A DNA stretch of 64,000 bases from Halostella pelagica (GCA_005954745.1 CP040678.1:1798001-1862000), one strand, 5' to 3'. Counted from the first letter of the stretch, positions 15,157-23,328 are shown. Program-made: numbers and translations. Notes: generated from the letters alone by a model not told the origin.

Positions 15157-16193
15157 TCGTCTCCGGGTTCGGATTCGACGTGTTCGCCTTCAGGTTCGGA
15201 CTCGGCGTGTTCGCCCACCGGGTCCGTTCCCGTCTGTGCGGGTTCGTCACGCATCCCAGGCGACCCAGTCCGCTTTTGCTCGGTCTCGATCCGCTCTAAC
15301 CGGTGCATCTGGTCGCGATGTAGCGTCACCATCACGTCCGATAGGACGCCGAAGATGAGCAACTGGACGCCGAACAGGACGAAAAACGCGGCGACGATGG
15401 CGATCACTTCGTGGCTCACGCCTCGAGCGAACCATTCGTAGCCGACGTACGCGGCGAGGCCGCCGCCGATCAGACCCCCCGATAGCCCCACGCTGCCGAA
15501 GTAAAACAGCGGGTTGTTGGTTTTCGCGAGGCGATACAGCGTCAGGATGATCGTGCCGCCGTCCCAGAGTGGGTGGAGGTTCGTCTCGGACGATTCGGGC
15601 CGAGCAAGATAGCTGATCGGGACCTCGGTTATCTCGACGCCGTTTTTCACGCATTCTACGGCGAGTTCCGTCTCGATGCCGAACCCCTCCGAGTTCAGAC
15701 GAAGGCGGTCGACCGATTCGTGGGTGAACGCCCGGTAGCCGCTGAGGATGTCGTACTGTTCTTTCCCGTGGATGTAGTGGAACGCGCGGTCGATGATCCC
15801 GTTTCCGAACTGGTTGAGGCTAGTCATCGCTCCCTCCTCCATGTCGGCGAAGCGGTTGCCGATGACGTGTTCCGCGTCGCCCGCGAGTAACGGTTCCAGC
15901 ATCGTCGGCGCGTCCTCCGGGCGATAGGTGCCGTCACCGTCGAGCATCAGTACGTATTCGCTGTCGATGTACGAGAGCGCTTCCTGGATCGCCTGTCCCT
16001 TTCCTGACCCGGACTGCGTTACGACGCGAGCGCCGTGCTCTTCGGCGATCTCTCGGGTCCCGTCCGACGAATCGCCGTCGATGACGAGGATGGTGTCGAG
16101 TCCCTGGTCGCGAAACCCGTCGATGACCTCGCCGATAGTAGCCGCCTCGTTCAGTGTCGGGATCAGCACGCATACGTCCCGGTAGTCCGCCAT
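15153..16193 (-). CDS. aglJ: Dolichol-phosphate glycosyltransferase AglJ (N-glycan initiating)
   Basis: This family-2 glycosyltransferase adds the first sugar to dolichol phosphate for archaeal N-glycosylation of the S-layer glycoprotein. The GT-A domain starts VLIPTLNEAATIGEV; the metal-binding motif is MLDGDGTYRPED and the acceptor-side motif DILSGYRAFTHES. Two C-terminal membrane helices (around residues 230-300) anchor it to the inner face. A charged tail with a GEHAESEPEGEH-type repeat ends the protein. The start at MADYRD (16193) is chosen; 24 further upstream codons are unlike the family. With UppP and the STT3-like protein nearby it fits a cell-surface glycan theme. Confidence 0.92.
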   Translation of the reverse strand: MADYRDVCVLIPTLNEAATIGEVIDGFRDQGLDTILVIDGDSSDGTREIAEEHGARVVTQSGSGKGQAIQEALSYIDSEYVLMLDGDGTYRPEDAPTMLEPLLAGDAEHVIGNRFADMEEGAMTSLNQFGNGIIDRAFHYIHGKEQYDILSGYRAFTHESVDRLRLNSEGFGIETELAVECVKNGVEITEVPISYLARPESSETNLHPLWDGGTIILTLYRLAKTNNPLFYFGSVGLSGGLIGGGLAAYVGYEWFARGVSHEVIAIVAAFFVLFGVQLLIFGVLSDVMVTLHRDQMHRLERIETEQKRTGSPGMRDEPAQTGTDPVGEHAESEPEGEHVESEPGDD

Positions 16194-16231
16194 TACCGTG
16201 ACTCCGATCCACGGGCGCAAAAGGTTTGCTT

Positions 16232-16429
16232 TCACAGATATCGGTCGTCGGGCGAGTCCGTCCACTTCGATAGATCGCTCGGCAGTTCATCAGTAGCGCA
16301 CTCGCCGTCAGTATAGAACGTTCCTAGGCAGTCGCCCGGTGTACAATCGAACCTCGCAGAGTCGTCAGTCGTAGAACCGTCAGCTAGACAGTTACCTGTC
16401 GTACATCCGTCTGTCCGTCGTGCGGTCAC
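16232..16429 (-). CDS. Possible small Cys-rich acidic protein (65 aa)
   Basis: An open frame of 65 codons between the small protein gene (16445) and aglJ, on the same strand. It has two similar halves, DGCTTGNCLADG and FDCTPGDCLGTF, with Cys pairs separated by four residues, and ends ATDELPSDLSKWTDSPDD. Acidity suits a haloarchaeal protein, but codon use is less GC-biased than neighbours and the DNA has low-level internal repetition. It may be a zinc-binding small protein or a chance frame. Confidence 0.3.
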   Translation of the reverse strand: MTARRTDGCTTGNCLADGSTTDDSARFDCTPGDCLGTFYTDGECATDELPSDLSKWTDSPDDRYL

Positions 16430-16444
16430 CGACCGAACGTCCGG

Positions 16445-16579
16445 TCAGTCGTCCGCCGCCTCGCGACGCTCGCTCAGGTGTTCCCAGATCTCGGTACACC
16501 CGCATCCGTCGTCGACGTCGTCGAGGTGGTCGTCGACCCTGCACGCTTCCGGTTCGTCTTCGGGTGTACCGTCGGACAT
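16445..16579 (-). CDS. Small acidic haloarchaeal protein with CGC motif (44 aa)
   Basis: A 44-residue protein whose central part ACRVDDHLDDVDDGCGCTE leads into IWEHLSERREAADD, a pattern I recognise from small haloarchaeal proteins of unknown function. Three Cys suggest metal or redox use. It is divergent from trmB. Its TATA-like TTTATG (plus-strand 16617-16622) is followed by the palindrome at 16581-16601, directly before the start codon, so a TrmB-type repressor could block it. The start is the only ATG. Confidence 0.7.
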   Translation of the reverse strand: MSDGTPEDEPEACRVDDHLDDVDDGCGCTEIWEHLSERREAADD

Positions 16580-16580
16580 A

Positions 16581-16601
16581 GTTACTCAGTTCGTGAGTAA
16601 C
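16581..16601. promoter_or_regulatory. TrmB-type operator palindrome 1
   Basis: GTTACTCA-N5-TGAGTAAC, perfect 8-bp arms. It contains TACT-N8-GAGTA, the form of the site described for TrmB in Halobacterium. It lies downstream of the TATA box for the small gene on the minus strand (repressing position) and just upstream of the TATA box of the regulator on the plus strand (possibly activating). The same arms and spacing recur at 17812-17832. Confidence 0.8.
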
Positions 16602-16673
16602 AAATGTGGAGCGGGACATAAACCTTTGGGAGCAACGGCCGATTTACGTGGGATGGGTCTCAATCGGTGTCTA

Positions 16674-17522
16674 ATGGCCGCACGTGACCCAACAGAACTT
16701 CTCGAACAACTCGATCTGAAAGAGTACGAGGCGACTGCGCTGTCGCATCTGCTCTCCGCCGGCCGGACGACTGCGCCGGACATCGCGGAGGCGACGGGGA
16801 TTCCGAAGGCTCGCATCTACGGCGTGCTCGACTCGCTCGCGGAGATGGGATACATCAAGGTGTATCCCGGTCGGCCGAAGGAGTACCAGTCGAAACCGCC
16901 GGAAACGATCCTCGAACGGGTGAAGGAAAACCGTCGCCAGGAGTACGAACGGTACTGTAACGAGGTAGAGGACCTCCGCGACGAGTTCCTCGCGGAGTTC
17001 CGCCCGCGGTTCGAGCAAGCGGACCAGGACCGTTCGCCCACTGCCGAACTGTTCTACGTCGTCGACGTGGGCGAGCCAAGCGAATCGGAGACGCGGCAGC
17101 TGTACAACTCGGCGACTGACGGCGTCCACGTCATCACGAACAGCTTCGAATACTTCGACGGGATCGAATCCGCCTTCAGCGACGCGGTCGACCGCGTCGG
17201 CGTCGACGTTCTCTTCCTTCACCCGCGGCACCTCCCCGAGGAGAAACAGGAGATCCAGGCGGACATCGTCGACCGGATCGCCGAGGAGTACCCGCAGGTC
17301 GACATCCGTTTCTCCGAGGAACGGCTCCCGTGGCGCGGGACGTTCGTCGACCCTAGCATGGAGTACGACAGCGGGAAAGCCCTCTTCCTCGTCGAAGAGC
17401 GCGACGTACCGAACCACAGACGGCAGGCGGCGATCACCGAGAACGGATCGTTCGTGGCGGGAATGAAACGGTATTTCGACCTCATCTGGGAGTACGAGAG
17501 CGTCACCGAGTACCCAGAGTAG
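16674..17522 (+). CDS. TrmB-family sugar-responsive transcription regulator
   Basis: A 282-aa regulator with an N-terminal winged helix (LDLKEYEATALSHLLSAGRTTAPDIAEATGIPKARIYGVLDSL is spread over residues 10-55 in the classical TrmB arrangement), a coiled linker (about 85-115), and a C-terminal effector domain. TrmB proteins sense sugars and repress or activate sugar genes. Two identical palindromes flank the gene, one upstream of its own promoter and one over the start of the following glycan operon, so it is the natural regulator of both. The GTG at 16593 lies inside palindrome 1 and upstream of the TATA box (CATAAACC, 16617-16624), so it is excluded; 16653 is an alternative ATG. Confidence 0.88.
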   Translation: MAARDPTELLEQLDLKEYEATALSHLLSAGRTTAPDIAEATGIPKARIYGVLDSLAEMGYIKVYPGRPKEYQSKPPETILERVKENRRQEYERYCNEVEDLRDEFLAEFRPRFEQADQDRSPTAELFYVVDVGEPSESETRQLYNSATDGVHVITNSFEYFDGIESAFSDAVDRVGVDVLFLHPRHLPEEKQEIQADIVDRIAEEYPQVDIRFSEERLPWRGTFVDPSMEYDSGKALFLVEERDVPNHRRQAAITENGSFVAGMKRYFDLIWEYESVTEYPE

Positions 17523-17811
17523 CGGTCCGCACTGGTCGCATACGGAACGATTTCCCACGGACTGATTCTCGTATCGACCGCCGCAAGCGCTCGGCCGAGA
17601 GTGTCTCGACTGACGAGGTCGCATCGACTGTGGACCGTATTCCTACTGTCGAGTGTGCACCGTCTGTCGAATACGCATCGATTGCCGAGCCCGTACCGAC
17701 TGCTGGCCGTAGACCGGCTATCGAGGACGCACCGTCTGTCGTCCACTATCGGGTGATCTGCGGCCTCAGCCCTCGAAACATTGTATGGCAGACAAAAGGC
17801 TTATGAACCAA
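17523..17811. other. Intergenic region with degenerate ~20-bp repeats
   Basis: The 311-bp gap between trmB and the glycan operon contains variants of CGACTGT.GA.CGTA and CACCGTCTGTCGA about every 17-21 bp from roughly 17610 to 17745. The same frame on the minus strand reads repeated DRRC.LDSR. I see no credible gene. The TATA-like TTATGAA (17801-17807) near its end serves the operon. Confidence 0.5.
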
Positions 17812-17832
17812 GTTACTCATATCCTGAGTAAC
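17812..17832. promoter_or_regulatory. TrmB-type operator palindrome 2, over the operon start site
   Basis: GTTACTCA-N5-TGAGTAAC with arms identical to palindrome 1 and only the spacer changed (TATCC). It sits between the TATA-like TTATGAA (17801-17807) and the ATG at 17834, covering the predicted transcription start, a repressing position. Confidence 0.82.
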
Positions 17833-17833
17833 T

Positions 17834-18976
17834 ATGACGGTTCTCGTCACCGGTGCAGATGGCTACGTCGGTTGGCCGACCGCTCTCAGACTGGCGCGAC
17901 GACTCGACGAGCGAGTTGTCGGCGTTGACAACCTCGCACGGCGCGATTGGGTAGAAGACGCGGGGAGCGTCTCCGCGGTCCCTGTCGACGACCCGGAACA
18001 TCGTTTCGCAGCGGAACCGAACCTGAGTTTCGTCTACGCCGACCTGGCGGACCGTGACGAAGTGACGCAGTTGCTCGACGTTCACGAACCGCACACGGTC
18101 GTCCACGCGGCGGCCCAACCGAGCGCGCCGTACTCCCAGATCAACGGCGAACGTGCGCTGTACACGCAGCGCAACAACCTCTCGATGAACGTCAACCTGC
18201 TCTACGGCCTGAAAGAGGCCGGTCTGGAGGACACGCACTTCATCGAGACGACCACGACCGGCGTTTACGGCGCGCCCGAGTTCCCCATCCCCGAAGGCGG
18301 CGCGACGATGGAGAACCAGGGCGAGCGAGACGACGTGCCGTTCCCGGCGATGGGCGGGTCCTGGTACCACGTCACCAAGTCCTTCGACAACGCGAACGCG
18401 CGCCTCGCCAACACGCAGTGGGGACAACCCGTCAGTGACGTCCGTACCGCTATCGTCTTCGGGACCGAAACCGGGGAGACGGAGGAACTCGAACTGCCGA
18501 CCCGGTTCGACTTCGACTACTACTTTGGGACCGTGGTCAACCGCTTCTGCGCTCAGGCCGTCGCGGGCTACCCGCTCACCGTCTACGGCAAGGGCGAACA
18601 GCGCAAGCCGATGGTCGGCCTCCGCGACACGGTCGAGAGCCTCGCGACGCTCGTCGAACGCGGTCACAGTGACAGCGGCGACGTCGACGTGTACAACCAG
18701 GTCGCACGCCCCGTCTCGATCATCGAACTCGCCGAGACCATCCAGGAGGTGGGCGAGGAGTTCGACCTGGACGTGGAGATCACCCACGTCGAGAACCCGC
18801 GCGACGAGGACGAGGAACACAAGATGGAGATGGAAAACGAGGAGTTCGGTGACCTCGTCGGCGAACCGCAGTCGCTCGAAGCGGGGATCCGCGACGTGTT
18901 GACCACGCTGACCCGCCACGACGGCCGGATCACCGCACACGAGGACCGGTTCTTGCCGGAGGTGTTGCTCGATTAA
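17834..18976 (+). CDS. UDP-sulfoquinovose synthase-like NAD-dependent epimerase/dehydratase
   Basis: This 380-aa extended short-chain dehydrogenase resembles SQD1/Agl3, which convert UDP-glucose and sulfite to UDP-sulfoquinovose. Matches to that family: GADGYVGWPTALRL (NAD loop, residues 7-20), QPSAPYSQ (95-102; SAPYS is an SQD1 signature), TTTTGVYGAPEF, YxxxK at Y178-K182 (WYHVTK), ETEELELPTRFDFDYYFGT and LTVYGKGEQRKP. It heads the six-gene operon, with the TrmB-type palindrome at its start and a predicted leaderless ATG at 17834. It suggests a sulfonated sugar for glycoprotein or glycolipid. Other nucleotide-sugar epimerases remain possible. Confidence 0.83.
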   Translation: MTVLVTGADGYVGWPTALRLARRLDERVVGVDNLARRDWVEDAGSVSAVPVDDPEHRFAAEPNLSFVYADLADRDEVTQLLDVHEPHTVVHAAAQPSAPYSQINGERALYTQRNNLSMNVNLLYGLKEAGLEDTHFIETTTTGVYGAPEFPIPEGGATMENQGERDDVPFPAMGGSWYHVTKSFDNANARLANTQWGQPVSDVRTAIVFGTETGETEELELPTRFDFDYYFGTVVNRFCAQAVAGYPLTVYGKGEQRKPMVGLRDTVESLATLVERGHSDSGDVDVYNQVARPVSIIELAETIQEVGEEFDLDVEITHVENPRDEDEEHKMEMENEEFGDLVGEPQSLEAGIRDVLTTLTRHDGRITAHEDRFLPEVLLD

Positions 18977-19868
18977 CGTCCTCGTCACGGGGGGCGCAGG
19001 CTACGTCGGCAGCGCCCTGTTGCCGGTGCTGGACGAGGAGGCCCACGAGATACGGGTCCTCGACGACTTCTCGCTGTCCTCGCCGCGAAACCTGCTCGAC
19101 GCGCCCGCCGTGGAGTTCGTCCGCGGCGACGTCCGCGACGAGGAACGGGTGCGAGAGGCCATGGCGGGCATCGACGCGGTGATCCACCTCGCGGCGATCA
19201 CCGGCGCGGCCCAGACTCACGACATCCGGGAAGAGACGTTCGACGTGAACCTCGGCGGCACCGAGACGGTCCTGCGGGCGGCGGAGGACGCCGGCGTCGA
19301 CCGGGTCGTCCTCGCCAGTTCGTGCAACGTGTACGGCGAAACGTACGAGACGGACCTCGACGAGTCCTCCCCGACTGACCCCGGAAACCCCTACGCGGAG
19401 TCCAAACTCGCCGCGGAGGACGCCTGTTTCGACGCCGACGTCGAAACCGTGGCGCTCCGCCTGGCGACGAACTACGGGTGGAGTCCGGGCGTCAGGTTCA
19501 ACCTCGTCGTCAACTCCTTCGTCTTCCGCGCCACGATGGGCGAACCGTTGACCGTCTACGGCGACGGTCGGAACTGGCGGCCGTTCCTCCACGTTCAGGA
19601 CACCGCCCGCGCGTTCGCGGCTGCGCTCCACTGGCCGGAAGGCCGATACAACGTCGGCGAGGGCAACTACCGTATCGAGGACATCGCCGCGGCGGTGGCC
19701 GACGCGGTCGGTACCGAAGTGGAAACGGACTACCTCGAAGACGAGGACCCGGGGCCGTCGTACAGCGTGACGTTCGACCGCATGGCGGACCGAGAGTTCG
19801 TCCCCGAGTACTCCCTCCACGACGGCATTACGGACCTCTCGAACAGGTTCGACGGACCGGCGAACTGA
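18972..19868 (+). CDS. NAD-dependent sugar-nucleotide epimerase/dehydratase, probable ATT start
   Basis: An extended SDR of about 298 aa: NVLVTGGAGYVGSALLP is the NAD-binding loop, ASSCNVYGE and YAESK give the catalytic Ser/Tyr/Lys, and FLHVQDTARAF is typical of UDP-sugar epimerases. There is no ATG, GTG or TTG that keeps the glycine-rich loop intact; the first (TTG 19020) would delete it. An ATT codon at 18972 sits 7 nt after GGAGGTG (18958-18964), an excellent Shine-Dalgarno, and overlaps the TAA of the previous gene by one base. I take ATT as the start. It is the second gene of the operon; its substrate is unknown. Confidence 0.82.
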   Translation: MNVLVTGGAGYVGSALLPVLDEEAHEIRVLDDFSLSSPRNLLDAPAVEFVRGDVRDEERVREAMAGIDAVIHLAAITGAAQTHDIREETFDVNLGGTETVLRAAEDAGVDRVVLASSCNVYGETYETDLDESSPTDPGNPYAESKLAAEDACFDADVETVALRLATNYGWSPGVRFNLVVNSFVFRATMGEPLTVYGDGRNWRPFLHVQDTARAFAAALHWPEGRYNVGEGNYRIEDIAAAVADAVGTEVETDYLEDEDPGPSYSVTFDRMADREFVPEYSLHDGITDLSNRFDGPAN

Positions 19869-19927
19869 CGAACCGTACGACGAAAACCCACAGAAGGCCT
19901 TTCCGATACCACATTGAGAACCCATAC

Positions 19928-20872
19928 ATGACAGAAACGCACACCGTAGGCGTGACCGGGGCCGCGGGCTATATCGGCTCCCGCGTCACGAAGATACTGC
20001 TCGACGCCGGCCACGAGGTCGTCCCGATCGATGACTTCTCGACCGGCGACGTCGAGGAGATAGACGGGCTACCCGTCGAGAGCGTCGACATCCGCGACCG
20101 CGACGCGCTCCGTACCGCCTTCAGCGACACGGATGCGATCATGCATCTGGCCGGCATTAGCGGCGTTCCGGACTGCGAAGAGAACAAAGAGCGGGCGTTC
20201 GACGTCAACGTCGGCGGCACCGAAAACGTCGCGTGGCTCTGTCACGAGTGGGGGACGCCGCTCGTGTTCCCCTGCAGCATGGCGATCATCGGCGACCCGG
20301 TCGAGTTCCCCATCTCGTCCGACCATCCCCGGAACCCGCTCAACTTCTACGGGCGGAGCAAGGCGCTCTCCGAGGACGACATCCATCAGCTCGCCGACGG
20401 GCAGTTCCCCGCACACGTGTACGTCAAATCGAACCTCTACGGCCACCACGAACTCGGCGGCCGCGAGATCGGCAAGAACACCGTCATCAACATCTTCGTC
20501 GATAAGGCGCTCTCCGAGGAACCGCTGACCGTCCACGAACCCGGCACTCAGGCCCGCGACTTCATACACGTGAAAGACGTTGCCCGGGCGTACGCCCACT
20601 CGCTCGACGAACTCGTCGGGAGCGACGACGGCGCGACGACGTTCACGCTCGCGAGCGGCGACGACCGGAGCATCAAGGACATCGCGGAGGTCGTCCAGGC
20701 TACCGTCGCCGAGGAGCGCGGATACGAGGTCCCTATCGAGATGGTCGAGAACCCCCGAGAGAGCGAGACGGACGTGAGCGATTTTACCGTCGACACGAGC
20801 GAGGCCGAGACGGCTATCGGCTTCGAGGCCGAGTACGACGTGGAACGCGCGGTCCGGGAGATGATACGATGA
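19928..20872 (+). CDS. NAD-dependent sugar-nucleotide epimerase/dehydratase
   Basis: A 314-aa extended SDR: GVTGAAGYIGSRVTKILL (NAD loop), PCSMAIIG with YGRSK (active site Tyr/Lys at FYGRSK) and ARDFIHVKDVARAY. It differs from the preceding epimerase, so the two probably act in sequence on one or two UDP-sugars (UDP-glucose/UDP-GlcNAc 4-epimerase, or NDP-hexose dehydratase). The gap of 59 bp to the gene before is the largest in the operon. Its stop overlaps by ATGA a 12-codon mini-ORF that leads to the next gene. Confidence 0.88.
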   Translation: MTETHTVGVTGAAGYIGSRVTKILLDAGHEVVPIDDFSTGDVEEIDGLPVESVDIRDRDALRTAFSDTDAIMHLAGISGVPDCEENKERAFDVNVGGTENVAWLCHEWGTPLVFPCSMAIIGDPVEFPISSDHPRNPLNFYGRSKALSEDDIHQLADGQFPAHVYVKSNLYGHHELGGREIGKNTVINIFVDKALSEEPLTVHEPGTQARDFIHVKDVARAYAHSLDELVGSDDGATTFTLASGDDRSIKDIAEVVQATVAEERGYEVPIEMVENPRESETDVSDFTVDTSEAETAIGFEAEYDVERAVREMIR

Positions 20873-20907
20873 CCGTCGACCGCACAGTCCGAGAGGTGGC
20901 GCGATGA
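20869..20907 (+). other. 12-codon bridging mini-ORF (MTVDRTVREVAR)
   Basis: The ATG overlaps the TGA of the preceding epimerase gene (ATGA), and its own TGA overlaps the ATG of the next gene (ATGA). It fully bridges the 31-bp gap, so ribosomes could pass by two termination-reinitiation events. It may be translational coupling or a chance arrangement. Confidence 0.35.
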
Positions 20908-22124
20908 AAGCGGTCGTCGTCGCCGCCGGCGAGGGGACGCGGATGCGGCCGCTGACCGCGAACCGGCCGAAGCCGATGCTCCCCGTCGCGGGCAAACCCA
21001 TGCTCGAACACGTCATGGACGCCTGCGAGGGCGTCGTCGACGGCTACGTCCTCGTCGTCGGCTATCACGCCGACGCTATCCGCGAGCACGTCGGCGACGA
21101 GTTTCGCGGCCTCCCGGTCGACTACGTCGAACAGGATGAACAACTCGGAACGGCCCACGCCATCGGGACAGCCGAACCGCACGTCGACGAGCGGTTCCTC
21201 GCGCTGAACGGCGACGTCGTCTTCGACCCCGGCCTCGTCCGACGCCTCGCGGAGACCGGGACGACGACCATCGCCACGATGCGCGTCGACGACCCCACCT
21301 CGTACGGCGTGGTCGGACTGGACGGCACCGGTGAGGACGGTCTCAGGCGCGCCGACAGCATCGTCGAGAAACCCGACGACCCGCCGTCTAACCTGGCGAA
21401 CCTCGGCCTGTACGCGTTCGACCCGGCTATCTTCGACTACATCGAGCGGACCGGAATGAGCCAGCGCGGCGAGTACGAGATAACCGAATCGCTGGAGATG
21501 CTGCTGGATGATGACCATCAGGTCGCCGTCGTCGAACACGACGACCGCTGGCTAGACGTCGGCCGTCCGTGGGAGTTGCTTGACGCCACCGAGGCGAAAC
21601 TCGACGACCTGGAGGGCCGGATCGACGGCGAGGTCGAGGAACGAGCGACGCTGAAAGGCCCCGTCGTCGTCGAGGAAGGGGCTCGCGTTCGCGACGGCGC
21701 GTACGTCGAAGGGCCGGTGATCATCCAGTCCGGTGCCGACGTCGGGCCGAACGCCTACGTTCGCGGCGCGAGCGTCATCGGGCCGGACGTCCGCGTCGGC
21801 AACGCCGTCGAGGTGAAAAACTCCATCCTGATGGCCGGCGCGTCCGCCGGCCACCTCTCGTACGTGGGCGATTCGGTGGTCGGCCGCGACGCGAACTTCG
21901 GGGCCGGGACGACCGTCGCCAACCTCCGGCACGACGACGACAACGTGAAGATGACGGTCAAGGGCGAACGCGTCGACACCGGCCGTCGCAAGCTCGGCGT
22001 CGTCTTCGGCGACGGGGTAAAAACCGGTATCAACACGAGTCTCAACCCCGGGACGAAACTCGGTGCCGGCGCGATGACGCGGCCGGGGGAGTCCGTCATG
22101 GAAGACAGAGGTGATTCGATATGA
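20904..22124 (+). CDS. Bifunctional sugar-1-phosphate nucleotidyltransferase/acetyltransferase (GlmU-like)
   Basis: A 406-aa protein with an N-terminal nucleotidyltransferase (VVAAGEGTRMRPLTANRPKP; LALNGDVVF metal site; VEKPDDPPSN) and, from about residue 230, a left-handed beta-helix of hexapeptide repeats (VVVEEGARVRDGAYVEGPV, GHLSYVGDSVVG, FGAGTTVANLRHD) as in GlmU. The latter region carries the acetyl-CoA-type loop and conserved His in GHLSYVGD. With glmS in the same operon, it likely makes UDP-GlcNAc from GlcN-1-P. Paralogous to the following gene. Confidence 0.86.
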   Translation: MKAVVVAAGEGTRMRPLTANRPKPMLPVAGKPMLEHVMDACEGVVDGYVLVVGYHADAIREHVGDEFRGLPVDYVEQDEQLGTAHAIGTAEPHVDERFLALNGDVVFDPGLVRRLAETGTTTIATMRVDDPTSYGVVGLDGTGEDGLRRADSIVEKPDDPPSNLANLGLYAFDPAIFDYIERTGMSQRGEYEITESLEMLLDDDHQVAVVEHDDRWLDVGRPWELLDATEAKLDDLEGRIDGEVEERATLKGPVVVEEGARVRDGAYVEGPVIIQSGADVGPNAYVRGASVIGPDVRVGNAVEVKNSILMAGASAGHLSYVGDSVVGRDANFGAGTTVANLRHDDDNVKMTVKGERVDTGRRKLGVVFGDGVKTGINTSLNPGTKLGAGAMTRPGESVMEDRGDSI

Positions 22125-22164
22125 ATCCGACCGGTGAGTCACAATGAGAGGGACCGTGCTATGA
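22121..22164 (+). other. Relay of two mini-ORFs (8 and 6 codons) between nucleotidyltransferase genes
   Basis: ATGA at 22121-22124 joins the end of the GlmU-like gene to MNPTGESQ; ATGA at 22144-22147 joins its end to MRGTVL; ATGA at 22161-22164 joins that end to the next gene. The 36-bp gap is thus crossed by three successive start-stop overlaps. Confidence 0.4.
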
Positions 22165-23327
22165 AAGCAGTTATCCTCGCGGCCGGGGAGGGCCAGCGGC
22201 TCGAACCGCTGACGAACCGCCGACCGAAGCCGATGGTTCCCATCGCCAACCAGCCGCTTCTGGAGTACGTCATCGAAGCCGTTTCAGACGCGGGGATCGA
22301 CGAGATAGTCCTCGTAGTCGGGTACAAGCGCGAACGCATCCAGACGTACTTCGGCGACGGCCACCGCTGGGGCGTCGACATCGAGTACGCGACTCAGGGG
22401 AAACAGCTCGGGACCGGTCACGCCGTTTTGCAGGCCGAACCGGCCGTCGGCGACGATTTTCTGGTACTCAACGGCGACCGGATCATCACCGCCGGTCTGG
22501 TCGAACGGCTGGTCGAAAACCACGCCGAGACGGACGGGACGCTGATGGCCGTCACGCCCGCCGACGACCCGAGCGAGTACGGCGTCGTCACGCTGGACGG
22601 GGACGGCGTCTCAGGGATCACGGAGAAACCGCGCGCGGCCGCCGTCCCGTCCGATATCGTCAACGCCGGCGTGTACGCCTTCGACCAGTCCGTGTTCGAG
22701 TATATCCGCGCTATCGACCCTGGTTCCGACGGCGAGCGTGCGCTCACCGCCGCGATAGAGGCCATGATCGGCGACCGTCCGGTACGCGCAGTCCGATACC
22801 GCGGCCTCTGGGTCGACGTCTCCTATCTCTGGGACGTTACGGCCGTCACGGCGCAGGTTCTCGATGCGATGGACGACCCGGTACAGAACGGCACCGTCGA
22901 GGCGGGCGCCCACGTCGCAGATAACGTTCGGATCGGGTCGGGGACCCGCGTCGGTTCCAACGCGACCATCAGGCGGGGAACCGCGCTCGGAAACAACGTC
23001 ACTGTCGGCGCGAACGCCGTCCTCTCGAACGTCGTCGCGTTCGACGACGCCACTATCCACGACGGCGCGGTCCTCCGCGACTGCGTCGTCGCGGAGAACG
23101 CGACTGTGGGGCCGAATTCCACGTCCCCCGGCGGTCCCGCGGACGTGATCGTCGACGGCACGTACTTCGAGGATGTCGACCTCGGGGCCGTCGTCGGGGA
23201 CAACGCAAGCGTCGGGGCGGGCGTCGTCCTGGACGAGGGAACGGTCATTGGCGACGGCGCGCGCGTCGGAGACGGGGTCACCGTCTCCGGGCGCGTTCCG
23301 CCCGACGCGGAGGTGCGGGGGGGATAG
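22161..23327 (+). CDS. Sugar-1-phosphate nucleotidyltransferase with hexapeptide C-terminal domain
   Basis: A 388-aa paralogue of the gene before it. Its nucleotidyltransferase (LAAGEGQRLEPLTNRRPKPM, LNGDRIITAG, ITEKPRAAA) is followed by a beta-helix (VEAGAHVADNVRIGSGTRVG, VVGDNASVGAGVVLDEGTVIG). It lacks the GHLSYVGD and NLRHD acetyltransferase features of its neighbour, so the second domain may be structural or have another acceptor. It is likely a UTP- or dTTP-dependent glucose-1-phosphate or related transferase. Start at MKAVILAAG; the upstream GTG (22134) would add nine unconserved residues. Confidence 0.86.
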   Translation: MKAVILAAGEGQRLEPLTNRRPKPMVPIANQPLLEYVIEAVSDAGIDEIVLVVGYKRERIQTYFGDGHRWGVDIEYATQGKQLGTGHAVLQAEPAVGDDFLVLNGDRIITAGLVERLVENHAETDGTLMAVTPADDPSEYGVVTLDGDGVSGITEKPRAAAVPSDIVNAGVYAFDQSVFEYIRAIDPGSDGERALTAAIEAMIGDRPVRAVRYRGLWVDVSYLWDVTAVTAQVLDAMDDPVQNGTVEAGAHVADNVRIGSGTRVGSNATIRRGTALGNNVTVGANAVLSNVVAFDDATIHDGAVLRDCVVAENATVGPNSTSPGGPADVIVDGTYFEDVDLGAVVGDNASVGAGVVLDEGTVIGDGARVGDGVTVSGRVPPDAEVRGG

Positions 23328-23328
23328 C

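Noticed and set aside
17219-17746. 175-aa minus-strand frame with DRRC.LDSR repeats
   Set aside because: It covers the end of trmB antisense and degenerate intergenic repeats; no homology and no promoter.
17813-18988. 391-aa frame opposite the SQD1-like gene
   Set aside because: Antisense shadow of a strongly conserved gene in GC-rich DNA.
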